Assembly (NCBI GenBank): GCA_002917775.1
Contig: KZ627150.1
Coordinates: 1,248,307 to 1,312,306, forward strand
Direction: 5' to 3'
Source: Glaciozyma antarctica PI12
Taxonomy: Eukaryota; Basidiomycota; Microbotryomycetes; Kriegeriales; Camptobasidiaceae
DNA length: 64,000 nt
In this document: positions 52,933 to 64,000 of the stretch, piece after piece
Layout of the letters: each line of letters opens with the position of its first letter
How positions within the stretch are numbered: position 1 is the stretch's first letter
The notes under the pieces: generated by a model
What the model was told of the DNA's origin: nothing
The model's database searches: none
The model's input: only the letters and a program-made list of their open reading frames with translations
Position numbers and translations under genes: made by a program

Positions 52933-55900
52933 TCAATCTACGTCCTCCCCCACAGTCCCGTAAGCTCCCAAGCACTTGACCGACCGCTCAGTGCACACGA
53001 TCGGGGTCCTCGTCGTCACCGCCGGAATGGTCGTGTCGAACAGAGTTGCCGACCACCTCTCGCGAATCATTCGCTCGACCGTCGTGCGCGGCATTTGGAA
53101 CTCGAGGGTACGTTTCTACGCCGATTGGGGTTAGCGAGGGGAGAAGAGAGGAAAGGAAAGCGTACGCTGGTGCTGTACAGGGCTTCGTCGCCTTGCGTGA
53201 CTTTCGCGCCGGAGAGGAGGATACTGTCCTTGACCGGCGAGGTGTTAATGTCGCGCAGACGCAAGAACCCAACTGCGAGGAGCGAATCAGCGACCGAACG
53301 AGAGCGTGAAGGAGGAACGGCGCACGGTCGGGAGACGCGCTGAAGAGGAGTGCGAGCGCTGGCGCCGTAGCGAAGGTGAACGTGCTCCCAGTCGAGTAGT
53401 CCTGCGCAAACGGAACGTCAGCATCGCATCGGAGAAGAGAACGGGAGAACGCACCTGGAACTGAATCCTGTACCAGCCGATCTCGTGCGTCGCCAGCAGG
53501 TGCTTCGAGGTGATCTGGAAGGGAAGAGCCGGGGCCCAGAGACTCGCTGCGACGAGTAATTCGGGAAGAAAGGGGGCGACGGAGACGCGTGCGTTTGGCG
53601 CGAGGGCGGGGAGGGAGGTGAGAGGGAGGGTGTGACCTGGGGCGGGTCGAGCGCGTGTGACGAGGGTGTCGGAGAGGAGAGGTTCGAGAGCTTCGGAGAG
53701 CCAGTGCCCTGGATAGCCGACTTCGTGCAGGCGGGTGAGGACGCGGAAGAGGGAGGCGATGGTGAGGGGTTCGCGAATCGTTTGAGGTAGGTGGGAAGAT
53801 TTGTTGGGGACGGGGAGGGCGAGGCGGAAGAAGGAGGAGTGGATGAAGTGGATGAGGTCAGGCTTGCTGAAGCGTTGAGCTGGTGTGGGGAGGGGCGAGG
53901 GGATGTAGAGGGCGTAGTGCATAAAGGTGAGATCGGCGCCGTTGCTGAGCTTGTAATAGCTCGTGGCGAAGACATTGCGCGCTTGAGCGACGGTACAGCC
54001 GAGGTAGCTGCGGTAGACGTGGCTTCAGAGGCGGGCAAAGCGAAAGAGAAGGAAGAACGCACGTGAGGAATGCATGCTCCATCGTCTCCTCCTGCTTCAT
54101 GAACAAGAGGAACGCCTTGGAGTTGAGCAGGTTGTAGTAGGTAGTAAAGGACGTCGGCAACGGCTTGAGCAGGCCGATCTGGGTCGTCGGGAGGAACTGG
54201 CCTCTGCGGACGCGGGATCGTCAGTCTCGCCTCGCGCGTGGCGAAGAAGTCGAGGTACCCAATGTAGTCGGGACAGTTGGAGAGCCAGATATGATCGAAG
54301 CTTCTCGGAAACGACGCAGGCCGCTCCGAAATCCCAAGGCGAATGCGCTCCATAACGTCGAAGGCGTCGCCGAGGATAAACTCGATCTTGAAGTGGCGCG
54401 GGAACGCGCGCATGAGGCAGGCGATCCCCTCAAAGTGGGTGTCGGTGTAGTCGGAGAGCCGGGTAATGTCCAGGTCAGGCCGGCCGAAGCTGTACTTGTG
54501 GTTGAGCTCCAGGAGGATCGCAAAAGGGTTGTAGATTGCCTGAGCAGGGCGAGGGTCGTTGGGCGTTGGCTTTGGATCGGCAGGGTTGATGAACGTTGGC
54601 TGCGAGAGAAAGCGTCAGGGAGGTTCTGGAGATAAGAGAGCGGAACGAGAAGAGACGCACGTTAACGAGCCAGGTAGCCGCGACCTCGTCCTTGAGCAGC
54701 TTCCCGTCCCGCTTCGTTGGCTTCTTCATGTACCTGGCCATCGCCGCTCTCCACTCGTTCGACCCGCAGATGAACATCACGTCTTCCGACGGCACGAGGA
54801 ACTTGAGGTTGCCGAAAACGTCGTACTGCGCGCTCTCGCATCCAGGAAGCCCGTTCTTCTCCTTCTCCAGCTGCGTCCTGTGCGTGTTCCCGCCGAAAGT
54901 AAAGTCGAAAGAGGTGTCCATCCAGTGCCGCGCCGAGTGCGCCTTCCAAGTCGACGGCTTGCACCACAGGTCGAGGACGGCGACGATTTCGGGGAGGTGG
55001 GCGGGGTTGAACGAAAAGAAGGAGGGGGCGTCGTCGAGGCAAGTCCAGTCGCCAAGCTCGGTGAATTCAAGTTCGCCCAAGGAGGGAAGGGGAGGCTTTT
55101 TGGACGTGAACTTGTTGGGGTTGGATGTCGAGGCGAAGCGAGTGGCGGTAGTTTTGGAAGGAGAGAGTCGTTCGCGCGTTTCGGCGATGCACTTGATGAG
55201 GGCCTTGTACAGGGCGGGAGGCACGACCATTCCGAAGCTGCGATCAAGGGAGGAAATCAACTAACCTCGCAGAAAAAACGAAACGCACTAGAAATAGTGG
55301 AGCACCGCAAGGCAGTAAGCCTTCCCTAATCGTCTCTCGGGGTCGTTTGAAAAGGAGGCCACAGCGTTCCAGAGGAGAGAGAAAGTGACGAGCAGTCGCG
55401 CCATCGAGGGAGGCGAGATGTCGACCTGTAGAGGAGAAGCGTGAGCGACGGCTCGTGGTTCAGCCAGAGCATACGCACAGCGGTAATGTGCATGTTCTCG
55501 CTCCCAGAGTTTTCGCTTTGCGCTAGCTCATCGAGCTGCAGTCCAAAGTCGATGATGGTCGAGAAGAGGTGCCGTCCATCCCCAACGCCGCCGATAAACA
55601 GGTCGACCGGCGTCTTGAAAGGGACCTTGATATCGAACAGCTCTGCCACGCCAGGCTCAGGCTTGACCTCGACCGGTACGCGGAGAGCAGACATGGCGAC
55701 GTCGTGACCTGTGCAGAGCTGGCGTCAGTCCTCGCGGCTCCTTTGACGGCGAGCGCATGCAGACTTATAGCGCGTAGTAATCCATCTTTGCCGAATGCGT
55801 AGGCTTACTAAACGGCAGCGACAGCACGTCCTCCTTCGCGACCTCGAGCAGAACCTTGGGCAGCTCCAAGAGCGCCTCCGCCGTCTCCCTCAGCCCCCGC

Positions 55901-56247
55901 AGCTCAACCGTAAGCTCTCCCGCGCCTTCTTCCGTCTCCTTAAGCACCGCTGCGAATTCCTTGAGCTGCAGGAGCGCCTTGATCTTCCTCACGCGCAGCT
56001 TGCCCGCCAGCGCAGGTGACCTGGGATCCGCCCTCTGCTCCAGCGCGATAGCCTTCTCCGTCTCCTCGAGCGCTTCCGAGTATCGCCCTAGTTCGAAGAG
56101 AGCTGCAGAGGCGTTCGAGAGGAAGATGGGAGAGGTGGGGTCGAGGGAGGAGGCGGAGGAGAAGAGCGTGAGAGCTTTGAGAAAGTCGCCCGTGGCGTAG
56201 GCGGCGTTCCCTTGCTCCTTGAGCGAGGTAACGGTAGGAGGCGCCAT
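52933..56247 (-). CDS. TPR and DUF4470 domain protein, function unknown
   Basis: Starts MAPPTVTSLKEQGNAAYATG at 56247. At least two TPRs are visible (GDFLKALTLFSSASSLDPTS, PIFLSNASAALFELGRYSEA, LEETEKAIALEQ). A DUF4470-like segment follows: TPVDLFIGGVGDGRHLFSTI and IDFGLQLDELAQSE, then NMHITAVDISPPSMARLLVT. The long remainder has LAVLHYFFGMVVPPALYKAL, SARHWMDTSFDFTFGGNTHR, GDAFDVMERIRLGISERPAS, FDHIWLSNCPDYIGYLDFF and ERMIRERWSATLFDTTIPAV, ending GTVGEDVD at 52933. The GGxGDGRH and DAFDVMERI/FDHIWLSN patterns resemble the fungal DUF4470 group, sometimes linked to MYND zinc fingers; no Cys cluster is present here. About eight introns with compatible phase. It may be methyltransferase-like (GDA...IWLSNCPDYIG), but that is speculative. 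Confidence 0.78.
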
Positions 56248-56548
56248 CTTGGAAGGTGCGGCAGCGACGGCGGGGCCGTGGAGGTGGGAGGAGTGAGGTG
56301 AGAGGTCGAGGGGAACAGGTGGAGAGCTGGTTGCTGCAGAAGGCGAGCGGTGAGCTATGGAGCTACCTGTGGGAGCTGCTGGGACTCCTTACTGTCCTCG
56401 CTTTGGCGATGTTACACAAGACAGGCGGGGCGGAGGGAAGGAAAGGAGCCAGCAGCAGCAGCAGCCAAATTTCGTGCTGAACGCCGAGCTGGCTTCGTCG
56501 ACGTCGCAGCTCGTAAATAGTCTCCCTCTTGCGATCTAAACAAGCTCC
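56248..56548. other. Spacer upstream of the TPR-DUF4470 gene
   Basis: About 300 bases containing a short CAG run (about 56450-56466). Both neighbours are on the minus strand. No gene is supported. Confidence 0.4.
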
Positions 56549-59296
56549 CTAAATATTGAGCGTATCCTCCAACGCACTCCGCAACCTCTTGTCGGGCTGC
56601 ACCTCGCTCAACTTCCTCTCCTTCGCACTCTGCTTCTCCCTCCAACCCTCGATCCCCTCGTGCTCAAAGAACTCTGCCACCTCAGGCGAGATGAACGCAT
56701 GATCATCGTCGTGGTGCGCGGCGTCCTCTTGCGCGATGAGGTGCGATTCGTAGAGGATGCGAAGCTCGTCGATTTTCGAATCCTTGTCGAGCTCGGGGTC
56801 GTAGTATCGATCGCGCTTGAGAACGACTCGCTCCCACCAGGAGAGGTGGCGAGGGTGAATAGCGATGCCGTGGTAGTCGCTCTCGCGACCGACGCGGACG
56901 CACTGCGTAGGAATGAGGGTCAGGAATGTCGCCTTCGGAAGAGAGGGAGGAGAGAAACGTACAGCCCAGTACCGTTCCTGCTCACGAAGATCGAGGCCCG
57001 TCGTGTCGGGTAGGAAGAGGAAAGTGATGATAAAGGCAACGAGGCCGAACCACGGGACGACCCAGAACTGTACCGCCCCTCATCAGCGAAGAGCGATGAG
57101 AGGAATGTGGACGTACCTTGGTCTGGTTGTCGATGTAGTTGTAGAGGATCGTGGGAGCAAGGGCTCCAAGCTTGCCTACGGCGGCACTGACTCCGTGTGC
57201 GGTGGCGCGAATCGACGTGGGGTATACTTCGGCAGCGACGAGGAACCTGGTGCGGATACGGGTAAGCGCTTCAGCATCGGCGAGAAAAAGAAGGGGGGAA
57301 CGCGCGTTGTGCAGTTAGGCCCAAATTGGTTGAAGAAACTGCTAAGGACTGAACGCGAAGACGTTAGGATGAGCGAGAGAGATGGGAAAGAAACCCGGTG
57401 AGCGAGATTGCGATGAAGGACATAACTCACAGTACATAGCCTGGAAGGCTTTAACTGGGGCTCCAGGCTGACGCAGTTTGTCAAAAAAGATGGCACCGAA
57501 TAGCTGCAACCAGGAGACAAGGTCAGGAACAAGGAAAGGTGAAGAAGTAGGTAGCGACGAACGTAGATGAGGAAGTCCATGACGAAGCCGACCTGCTGCA
57601 TACGCTTTCGCCCGTACATCTTGTGATCGATAAGTAGCGCAGCAAGCTATACGAGACGCGTTAGTTTAAGACCAGCGAGAGAGGAGCAAGTACGCACATA
57701 GTAGCCGACGAGCGAGACGGCGATGTTGAGCAGGTTAAACTCCCAGGTCACGAACAAGCTCGCTCCCGGCTTGATGACCTGGATGAATACGCTGGCGAAG
57801 ATCTTGTTACCGTAGAAGAAGAAGTCGTTCGCGAACCATCTGAAGAAAAAAGGTCAGTCCGCGGACCTGAAGTGGCGCGACGGCGCAGACGGCGCAGTGC
57901 GCGAGACTAACCCAAAAGCGGTAGCGACAAGCTGCGTAGGGTATTAGCCGCTATAGATCTACGAAAAGAGCGAGCAAAGGACGCACTCGGTGCCAATAAT
58001 GACCCCCAATAAGCTTGAGCGAATGAATGTCGTAGCCCGACGTGTTCTGCTTCTTCTTCGTCTGCTGAAGCGCTGCGTCCGCGTACTTGACCTTGAATAC
58101 GCGGTACCAGACGAGCCAAGCGTGGAGGATAGCGATGATGCCGAAGGAGACGCGGTAGGTGAGTTGAGCGGTCTTGACGCTGTAGGGAGGCTCGGTTCCG
58201 CCGTTGAAGGCGACGAGGAGGATCATGAGGACGACCTGGTTGAAGACTGCCGATGAAGGGTTAGTGAAGGAGCGCGAAGGAGCGAAGTAGGAGGAGAAGG
58301 ACGTACCCTGTCCCCAACCTTGCATGAGGAAGGCGAGAACGACGTTTCGCCCCCGATGCAGACGGTCGTCCGTCGTTCCCGCGGGTCCACGCTGACCAGA
58401 TTCGAGAGTCTTGGACGCCGTAAGTGGGTACTCTCCTCCGACGCCAATACCGTAGAAAAAGAGGGAGAGGGAGTAGCCGATGACCCAGCCTTGGAGAGTC
58501 GTTCCCCAGACCGAAGTGAGGAGGACGACACCGATGAGCATGACGACGGCGTCCTGGACGAGCCCGAACTTGCCTGCGGAGGAGAGGGGTCAGAACAACG
58601 CCGAGGGGAAGAGGGGAGGCGAGGAACGTACGGCCGATCCAATCCGACTCGATTCCAACGAGGACCTGCCCGATGATGATACCGCAAATCTCGAGGTACG
58701 TGACCGAGTCGATCCAGACTGGGAGGGAGGAGTCAGCTTGGGAGGAGACCGAGGGAGGAGGAGAAGACGCACGCTTGTCGCAACTCGTGTGAGCCTTGCC
58801 CCAGCACGAAGGCCATGCGGCAGCAAACAAGGGCATCAGGTTTCCGATACTGAAGAGCACGAATCCCTCGACAAAGAGTCCCTGGAAAGCGTCGCGTTAG
58901 CTCCTCCTCAAACTTGGCCGCAGCTTGCGAATCTCCTCACCATTCCGTCGGCGCTGAGGGTATCAAAGAGAAAGTTAGCTCCACCTAAAACGTGTTCAAC
59001 GACCAGTAGACTCACACGTATCGACTGAAGTAGGCAGCGATGGGTGAGAATGGGTTACTCTTCGCCATGCCGGCCACGGCCTTGAGCTCCCGCACAGTTT
59101 CCCGCTTATTCTGCTTGTGGATCCAGGTTCGCCGTTCCTTCGCCGGAAGATCCGCCCAGTAGACGCCATCGTGATAGCTGTCATTGGGGAGGAGAGCCGT
59201 GTCGAGGACTCGGTCGCGCGCTTCGTGCTGAGACTCGGTCGCCTTGCTGCTCGCTTCGGTGACGTCCTGCTGCTTCTCGACTTGGCACTCTGCCAT
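56549..59296 (-). CDS. MFS transporter of the phosphate:H+ symporter (Pho84/Git1) family
   Basis: Starts MAECQVEKQQDVTEASSKAT at 59296. A hydrophilic N-terminus (KQNKRETVRELKAVAGMAKS, NPFSPIAAYFSRYV) precedes TM segments: GLFVEGFVLFSIGNLMPLFA, TYLEICGIIIGQVLVGIESD WIGRR (the MFS loop 2-3 motif), GYSLSLFFYGIGVGGEYPLTAS, NVVLAFLMQGWGQ, VVLMILLVAFNGG, YRVSFGIIAILHAWLVWYRV, WFANDFFFYGNKIFASVFIQ, NLLNIAVSLVGYYLAALLID, VYPTSIRATAHGVSAAVGKLG and FWVVPWFGLVAFIITFLFLP. The tail of about 110 residues has acidic/His stretches (HHDDDHAFISPEVAEFFEHE) and ends ALEDTLNI at 56549. GVGGEYPLTAS is the PHS-family signature. The substrate may be inorganic phosphate or a glycerophosphodiester; sequence does not decide. 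Confidence 0.87.
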
Positions 59297-61245
59297 GTCA
59301 GAGTCGGTGAGGTGGTGGGTCGAGAGAGTGGGCAAGTCGTGTGAGCGCGCGTTTTTTCTTTCGGGGGGCGGAGCGCGCGGAGAGCGAGCCGCACGATCAA
59401 GAAAGACCGAAATAGGCCCAGAGGTTCAGAAACAACGTGCCCTTCGCCAGCTCGATACTGCACCTTGGAGTCTCTTGGACGTTGGTGGTAACGACAAAAA
59501 AGCGAGAACGGGGACCTCCAGCATTCCTGGCGCCGGAGTCCGACGACCCGCGGAGATCGAGCCAGATCCGAGCAAGGGCGAGATCTGCCGAGGCCTCCGG
59601 CTCTTCGAACACGACTTCGCTCCTCTATCTCAGTTGAACGACTCCAGAATCGAGCTTCCTGACGAAACTCCTGCTGTTCCAGCAAGACCCCCTCGCTGCA
59701 CCACCGTTTTGGTTCAGCCCCACCTTTAGCAGTGTCCTTGCTCGCTCTGCGAAGTGCGCGCACGTGCGCAAAACCTCACACTCCCTCTTGGAGTAAAAGA
59801 AGCTGGTATGATTCAGCGGCAGGACCGAGGAGACAAGAAATTTAGAATCCTGCACCAGCCCGCGCTTGAACGGCGTTGACGATCTTGGTTCCCCAGTCCC
59901 AGGTCGTGCCAAGCATCGCAAGAATTCCTCCGCTCCTCTCCAACACTCACCCAACGGCTTCAAAGGCTTCCCCGGCCGACTTGAGCAAGGTCGAACGACC
60001 TCTCGCTGGCCTCTCGCTGGACCAGCTTTTCTTTTGCTAGTCCGTCCTCATCTGTCTGCTCGCACGACAACGAGCGCAAGCAATAAGAGACCTCGTTCCT
60101 TCTCTCAAGACCCGTCTGGAGGCGGTACACCCCCTCCCTCGAATTCCCCCTCGCGCTCAGCCGGGCTACTCCCACCCACTCCTCCTCGATCCACGAAAGG
60201 TGGTGAAGGTCCTCGACTCGAAACAAGGGGTCTTGTTTGAGCGAGAAGTAGTTGTGCGGGTCGGAGGAGGCGAGGCGGAGTTTGAGGAGGGGAGAGCGCG
60301 GGAGGAGCGAGGAATGTAGTCGTCAGGAGAGGAGAAGCTGGGTTCGTGTGAGTCGTCGCAGTCGGTTGTTTAATTCTGGAGTGAAGGATTGTTGAGAGGC
60401 CTTAAAGGATGAGGGATCCGAGAGAAAGACTCCGTTCCTTCCAGGAAAGAGCGGTCACCGCGGACAGGCGAGTTCGGGGGAGCTCTATTCTTCACTATAC
60501 CCCGTCCTTGGCGTTCAACCGACAGCATAGCTATTTACACCAGATTACAGAGGATCACAGGAACGATGGGATGATTATTCTCGAGATGGAGGAGCAAAAA
60601 AGCCCTCAAAGTCCGCGGAAGTTTGCAACTCGACCAGGCTTCGCTTTCCCTCTCAAACTCCCATTCCCCTCCTCCGGCAACTCGAGTCTAGCAGCAGAAG
60701 CGTTCAAAGCGCACCAGCACTCTCCGCAACACGCAGAACCCGCACACCCACTGAATCAGCTCTGGAAAGCGCTCGCTCGGCAGCAAAACAACCCTCGTCG
60801 TCGTCGTCGCCTGGTTCTGCTCTCCTCCCTCGAGCGTCTGCCTCAGCTCCACCAGGTCCAGAGCTCTTTCCCCGTCACTCCTTTCGCCCTCAACACCGAC
60901 GCAGCGTCGGCGCTTTCGACGCGCTGCCCTCGTCGTCATCCCGTCGCGTCCTCGCAGTTTTTAGAGCCTCCGTTCTTTCTCGCTAAGCAGCTCCCTAACG
61001 TCGTCCTCCCGTTCTCCTTCTGTCTTATCCCACCGCATCACCAGGCTAACTTCCTCTCCTCTCCTCCCGTTCCACCGACCCACACAGTCCAGACCGACCA
61101 CGAAGCAGCACCTCCACACGAGAACCGAAACCCGCAACCTTCTTCACTCAACAACCCTCCTTTTTCGTCACAATCGACTTCGATCTCAACCTCCTCTTCG
61201 ACTCGCCTTAACCCCCCTTCCTCTCCGACCCGACCCTTTAACAAG
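59297..61245. promoter_or_regulatory. 1.95 kb divergent region, MFS transporter / double-DPBB secreted protein
   Basis: No exon with a recognisable domain. The last 840 bases form a plus-strand frame continuous with the DPBB gene start, but the signal peptide argues that translation begins at 61246. An 11-base tandem repeat lies at about 59999-60020. The 3' part is CT-rich, as expected for a strong promoter and leader. Confidence 0.5.
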
Positions 61246-63241
61246 ATGAAGTTCACCACTCTCGCCCTCTCGGCGACCCTCGTCGCCTCAGCTTTCGCAT
61301 CACAGGCAGCCGAACCTCGCGCCTTTGGACGCCGAGGCGATAGTGATGCCCCCCAGTGGATCAAGCGGTCAGTGCAGAACATGAAGCGTGAGTAGTCCGT
61401 CCTGTCTGCGAGGGAGGGAAGGGCCGCAGGACTCGAGGAATGCTGGAGCGTATCGAGGTCTTGCGGTCGACGAGCGGTCCGACACCTTGCTGACGAGTTT
61501 TCTCATTCTTCCCTGCTGTATAGGTCAAGGAGTCGTCCCTAACGGTGCCCGTGAGTCCTTCGAGAGTCTCTGGGGAGATGACGAAACTGCATCGAACGAC
61601 GAGCTGACGAGGTCATCCTTTCGCAGTCCTCCTCACAGTCGGTGCCAACGCCACCGCTGCCGACAACGGTACCGCCGCTGCCCTCGAGATCTCCTCCGAG
61701 GTTGAGATCCCCACCTACAACGGAACCGCTCTCTGGTACCGCGCCAACAACGAGACTGGAGCCTGCCGCGAGGTCTCGACGTGAGTTGACCTTTGCGCAG
61801 AATTTGGGGTTCAGCTCATTGACGTGTACCGTTCCAGCGACGAGGACCTTATCATCGGAATCCCTTCTGCGTTCTGGCCTTTCGCTGGCGTCGTCTCGGA
61901 TCTCTGCGGGGAGAAGGTCGTCCTCTACGCGGGCGAGAAGAAGTGCGTCCTTCCTCTCGGTCCCATTCTCTCCCCTCACAAACGCGTTCTCCTTCTAGCG
62001 TCACCGCCACTCTCCTCGATGCTTCCGGAGGAGAGTACGTCTCTCTCTCCGTCGGCGCTTTCCTCGCCCTCAGCCCCCTCACCGCCGGAATGATCTCGGT
62101 CCAATACCAATTCCTCAACCTCACTCTCGGCGCCTCCCTCAACGCCTCTCTCAACGCCACGATCCTCCAATCGACCCCTCTACTCGCCTCTAACGCCACT
62201 CTCGCCGACCCCTACCTCTCCCTTCAGGCCGACGTCTCGGCCGACGACACCCCCATCGCAGCCGTCTCCGCAGCTCTCAGCGTCGCCCTCCCCTCCGTCA
62301 CTCTCCCCACTCCTACCGTCGCTCCCACTGCCTCCTCCGTCGAGGCTGAGCCCACGACTTCGAGCGACAACGGAGCCTCCGCCTCACGCGCCTCTGCCCA
62401 ATCTGCCTCCTCCGCCTCCTCCGCTGCTGCCGCCCAGGCTGCCGCTTCGCAGGCCGCTGTCGAGCAAGCAAAGGCCCAGGCTCAGCAGGCTACCGAGCAG
62501 GCGGCTCACAAGGTCAAGGACGACGCGGCGCAGGCGGCGCAGAAGGCCAGGGACGACGCCGAGTGGGCGGCGTCGCAGGCGGCTTCGAGCTCGAGTGCTG
62601 CGGCTGCGGCTGCTAGCTCCAGCGCTGCTGCTTCGGCTCAGGATGTCAAGGATGCTGCTGCGTCCGCTGCGTCGGCGGCCGCTGCCGTTGTTACTCCTAT
62701 CGTCGAGGCTGCTTCCAGTGCGTCTTTTCTCGCTTTCGCGGTCGCTTCCCGTGCTGATACCTCGTTCCGCAGACGTCTTCACTGGTGGAAAGGGAACCTA
62801 CTTCTACGTGCGTTTATCTCCACTTCACGCGATGGTAGGAGCTGACGCTTTCCTTCGCAGCAAAACGGCGTCGCTGGAAACTGCGGCAAGGTCCACTCCG
62901 AGTCGTTCAAGGGCATCGCGATCGACCACGTCCGCTACGGCAGTGGCGAGAACTGCTGGAGGATGATTGAGGTCACTCGTACCGATACTGGAGCCAAGGT
63001 CGTCGCTCAGGTCGTCGACAACTGCCCTACGTGCCACAACAGCGAGTCTCTCGAGTGCGTATGATCCTCTCCAGATACTGGACCGTCACTGATGATCTTG
63101 CGCAGTCTTTCCGAGGGCGCTTTCCTCGAGATCGCGACCAAGGAGGAGGGCATGGTGCGTTTCCGTCCTTCTGCCTCGACGCGACGCTCGCTAATCTCCC
63201 GATTCGCGCAGGTCGACATCTCGTGGAAGTTCCTCGATTAG
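61246..63241 (+). CDS. Secreted protein with two double-psi beta-barrel (RlpA/expansin-like) domains
   Basis: Starts MKFTTLALSATLVASAFASQ, a signal peptide, followed by a dibasic WIKR site that could be Kex2-cut. Barrel 1: GTALWYRANNETGACREVS, DEDLIIGIPSAFWPFAGVVS, DLCGEKVVLYAGEKKVTATL, LDASGGEYVSLSVGAFLALS, with GMISVQYQFLNLT. A Ser/Ala/Gln-rich segment of about 150 residues follows (AQAAASQAAVEQAKAQAQQA, KVKDDAAQAAQKARDDAEWA), probably a helical spacer. Barrel 2: GKGTYFYQNGVAGNCGKVHS, ESFKGIAIDHVRYGSGENCW, VVAQVVDNCPTCHNSESLDL and SEGAFLEIATKEEGMVDISWKF, stop TAG at 63239-63241. Barrel 2 keeps the NCP/cysteine pattern; barrel 1 is more divergent. Relatives act at fungal or plant walls without known lytic activity. 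Several N-glycosylation sequons lie near the C-terminal end of barrel 1 (NLTLGASLNASLNATILQS). Confidence 0.85.
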
Positions 63242-63675
63242 CGGAACGGGTAGATATCTCCATAGAGTACTGCTCCCAGCAGGCCTGGTCGTCGTAGCAT
63301 CCCTCCCATCCTCGTGCCATGGACACTTGTTACCCCCTCGCCTCGCTCTCCCTACTTTTCTTTTCGTTCGCACCCCATCCCCTTTGCGTTCCGCCCTTGG
63401 AACGCGCTTTTGCGTAACTCTCTCTCTCTCTCTCTCTCGTAGTCGGCGATTGCTTCGACGGAGGACGTGTTCTGCTCGAGAGGATCGCGATTCAGGGAAG
63501 TGACGGCGACGAGTGCGAGACGCGAAGGCATTTCAGCGGGGGGTATCGAGAGCGGGGAATCCGGGGGAGTACAGCCAAAGGGGTGAACAGGGAGTAGCTA
63601 AAGGGGGTAAAAAGCGCAAACACAAAAAGGGAGTACTGCAAAATACGACGAAGATCAACACGCTCAAGAACCTCC
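63242..63675. other. Convergent spacer with a TC microsatellite
   Basis: About 430 bases between the DPBB gene stop (+) and the stop of the partial gene (-). It contains a TC run at 63419-63438. No gene is supported. Confidence 0.5.
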
Positions 63676-64000
63676 TCACCTCCCCTCTCCCTCCTCATAG
63701 ATACTCCACACCCCACGCGGCAACTCCCCCTCCCACGCGAACCCCCTCGGCAGCCCCTCGAGCCCCTCGACCCCCTGGAACCACTTCTCGTAATCCTCGA
63801 CCGCACCCCCAATCGGCCCCGTCTGCGCGCCAAAGTCCGTCTCCGCACCGCGGTACGCAGAAGACCGCGCGAGAGCGTCTTGCATGCCGGTGGATTCGTC
63901 GTCTGAGGGAGGAGAGGCTTCGTCCTTCGTCCCTCCGGCGCGAGGAGTAGGAGCGTCGAGGCCGGGCGTCTGGACGGGTGGGTCGTCGAAGCCCGCTGCG
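63676..64000 (-). CDS. C-terminal part of an unidentified protein, runs off the window
   Basis: Open minus-strand frame from base 64000 (AAGFDDPPVQTPGLDAPTPR) through DEASPPSDDESTGMQDALAR and GAETDFGAQTGPIGGAVEDY, EKWFQGVEGLEGLPRGFAWE to GVWSIYEEGEGR, stop at 63676. The last 50 residues are rich in Gly, Glu and Trp and look structured; the start is disordered and acidic. I do not recognise the family. Confidence 0.6.
   Translation of the reverse strand, partial: AAGFDDPPVQTPGLDAPTPRAGGTKDEASPPSDDESTGMQDALARSSAYRGAETDFGAQTGPIGGAVEDYEKWFQGVEGLEGLPRGFAWEGELPRGVWSIYEEGEGR

Noticed and set aside
58996-59763. Minus-strand 255-codon frame overlapping the MFS gene start
   Set aside because: It is a different frame over the MFS N-terminus and its promoter; the MFS frame has the conserved protein.
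60409-61245. Plus-strand open frame of about 279 codons continuous with the double-DPBB gene
   Set aside because: It is intronless, Pro/Ser/His-rich and without a domain, while MKFTTLALSATLVASAFA at 61246 is a clear signal peptide that would be buried by the extension.
1-64000. tRNA genes, transposons, virus-derived elements, CRISPR-like arrays
   Set aside because: I looked for B-box-like tRNA motifs, terminal repeats and reverse-transcriptase, integrase or transposase motifs in the gene-free stretches and found none I could support by eye.

Overview
The window looks like nuclear DNA of a basidiomycete yeast. The GC content is high and genes are dense on both strands. Introns are very short and numerous, typically GTGCGT/GTACGT...CTGAC/CTAAC...GCAG. 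The protein set (FOX2, CHK1, anoctamin, VTT protein, Ctr copper transporters, hybrid histidine kinase) is fungal. I infer Pucciniomycotina, most likely a Rhodotorula/Rhodosporidium-like Microbotryomycete; no rRNA or species-specific marker confirms this. Gene models were built by hand from splice-site phase and conserved domains, so exon edges are best estimates. I saw no tRNA, rRNA, CRISPR or recognisable transposon.

Layout. 1-4646: 3' part of a double hybrid histidine kinase (+). 4841-7522: fumarate reductase fused to cytochrome b5 (-). 8600-9575: secreted CAP/Pry-like protein (-). 10288-11910: F-box/LRR-like protein (-). 12269-13245: first BTB/POZ paralogue (+). 13582-15143: TauD-type dioxygenase (-). 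15988-17272: MPDU1-like PQ-loop protein (-). 17613-19498: TMEM41/VTT protein (-). 20537-21477: Ctr copper transporter A (+). 21957-25067: three more BTB paralogues (one disrupted, one intact, one lacking the BTB core). 25303-27392: CHK1 (-). 27480-27539: an N gap inside a minisatellite. 28028-29911: HMG-box factor (-). A 2.1 kb divergent promoter region follows. 32013-33289: NAP/SET histone chaperone (+). 33626-35368: NYN-domain protein (+). 35619-35977: CBP4-like assembly factor (+). 36691-38939: RWD-RBR E3 ligase (-). 39436-40321: Ctr transporter B (-). 41345-44106: anoctamin/Ist2 (-). 44315-45287: PNPOx-like flavoprotein (-). 45713-48564: GYP7 (+). 48799-52680: FOX2 (+). 52933-56247: TPR-DUF4470 protein (-). 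56549-59296: MFS phosphate-type transporter (-). 61246-63241: secreted protein with two DPBB domains (+). 63676-64000: C-terminus of an unidentified protein (-).

The genes do not form one pathway. Functional pockets are copper uptake (two Ctr paralogues), membrane and lipid handling (anoctamin, VTT protein, MPDU1, GYP7), peroxisomal beta-oxidation (FOX2), cell cycle and transcription (CHK1, NAP, HMG, RBR), and secreted or wall proteins (CAP, double DPBB). The main accessory feature is the BTB/POZ family.

The strongest unusual signal is a recurrent one. In at least seven genes the conserved reading frame breaks, nearly always as if one extra base (or +1 modulo 3) were present, often at a homopolymer or a 12-18 bp tandem duplication. 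This points either to consensus errors in the assembly or to active slippage, and it affects how every protein here should be read.
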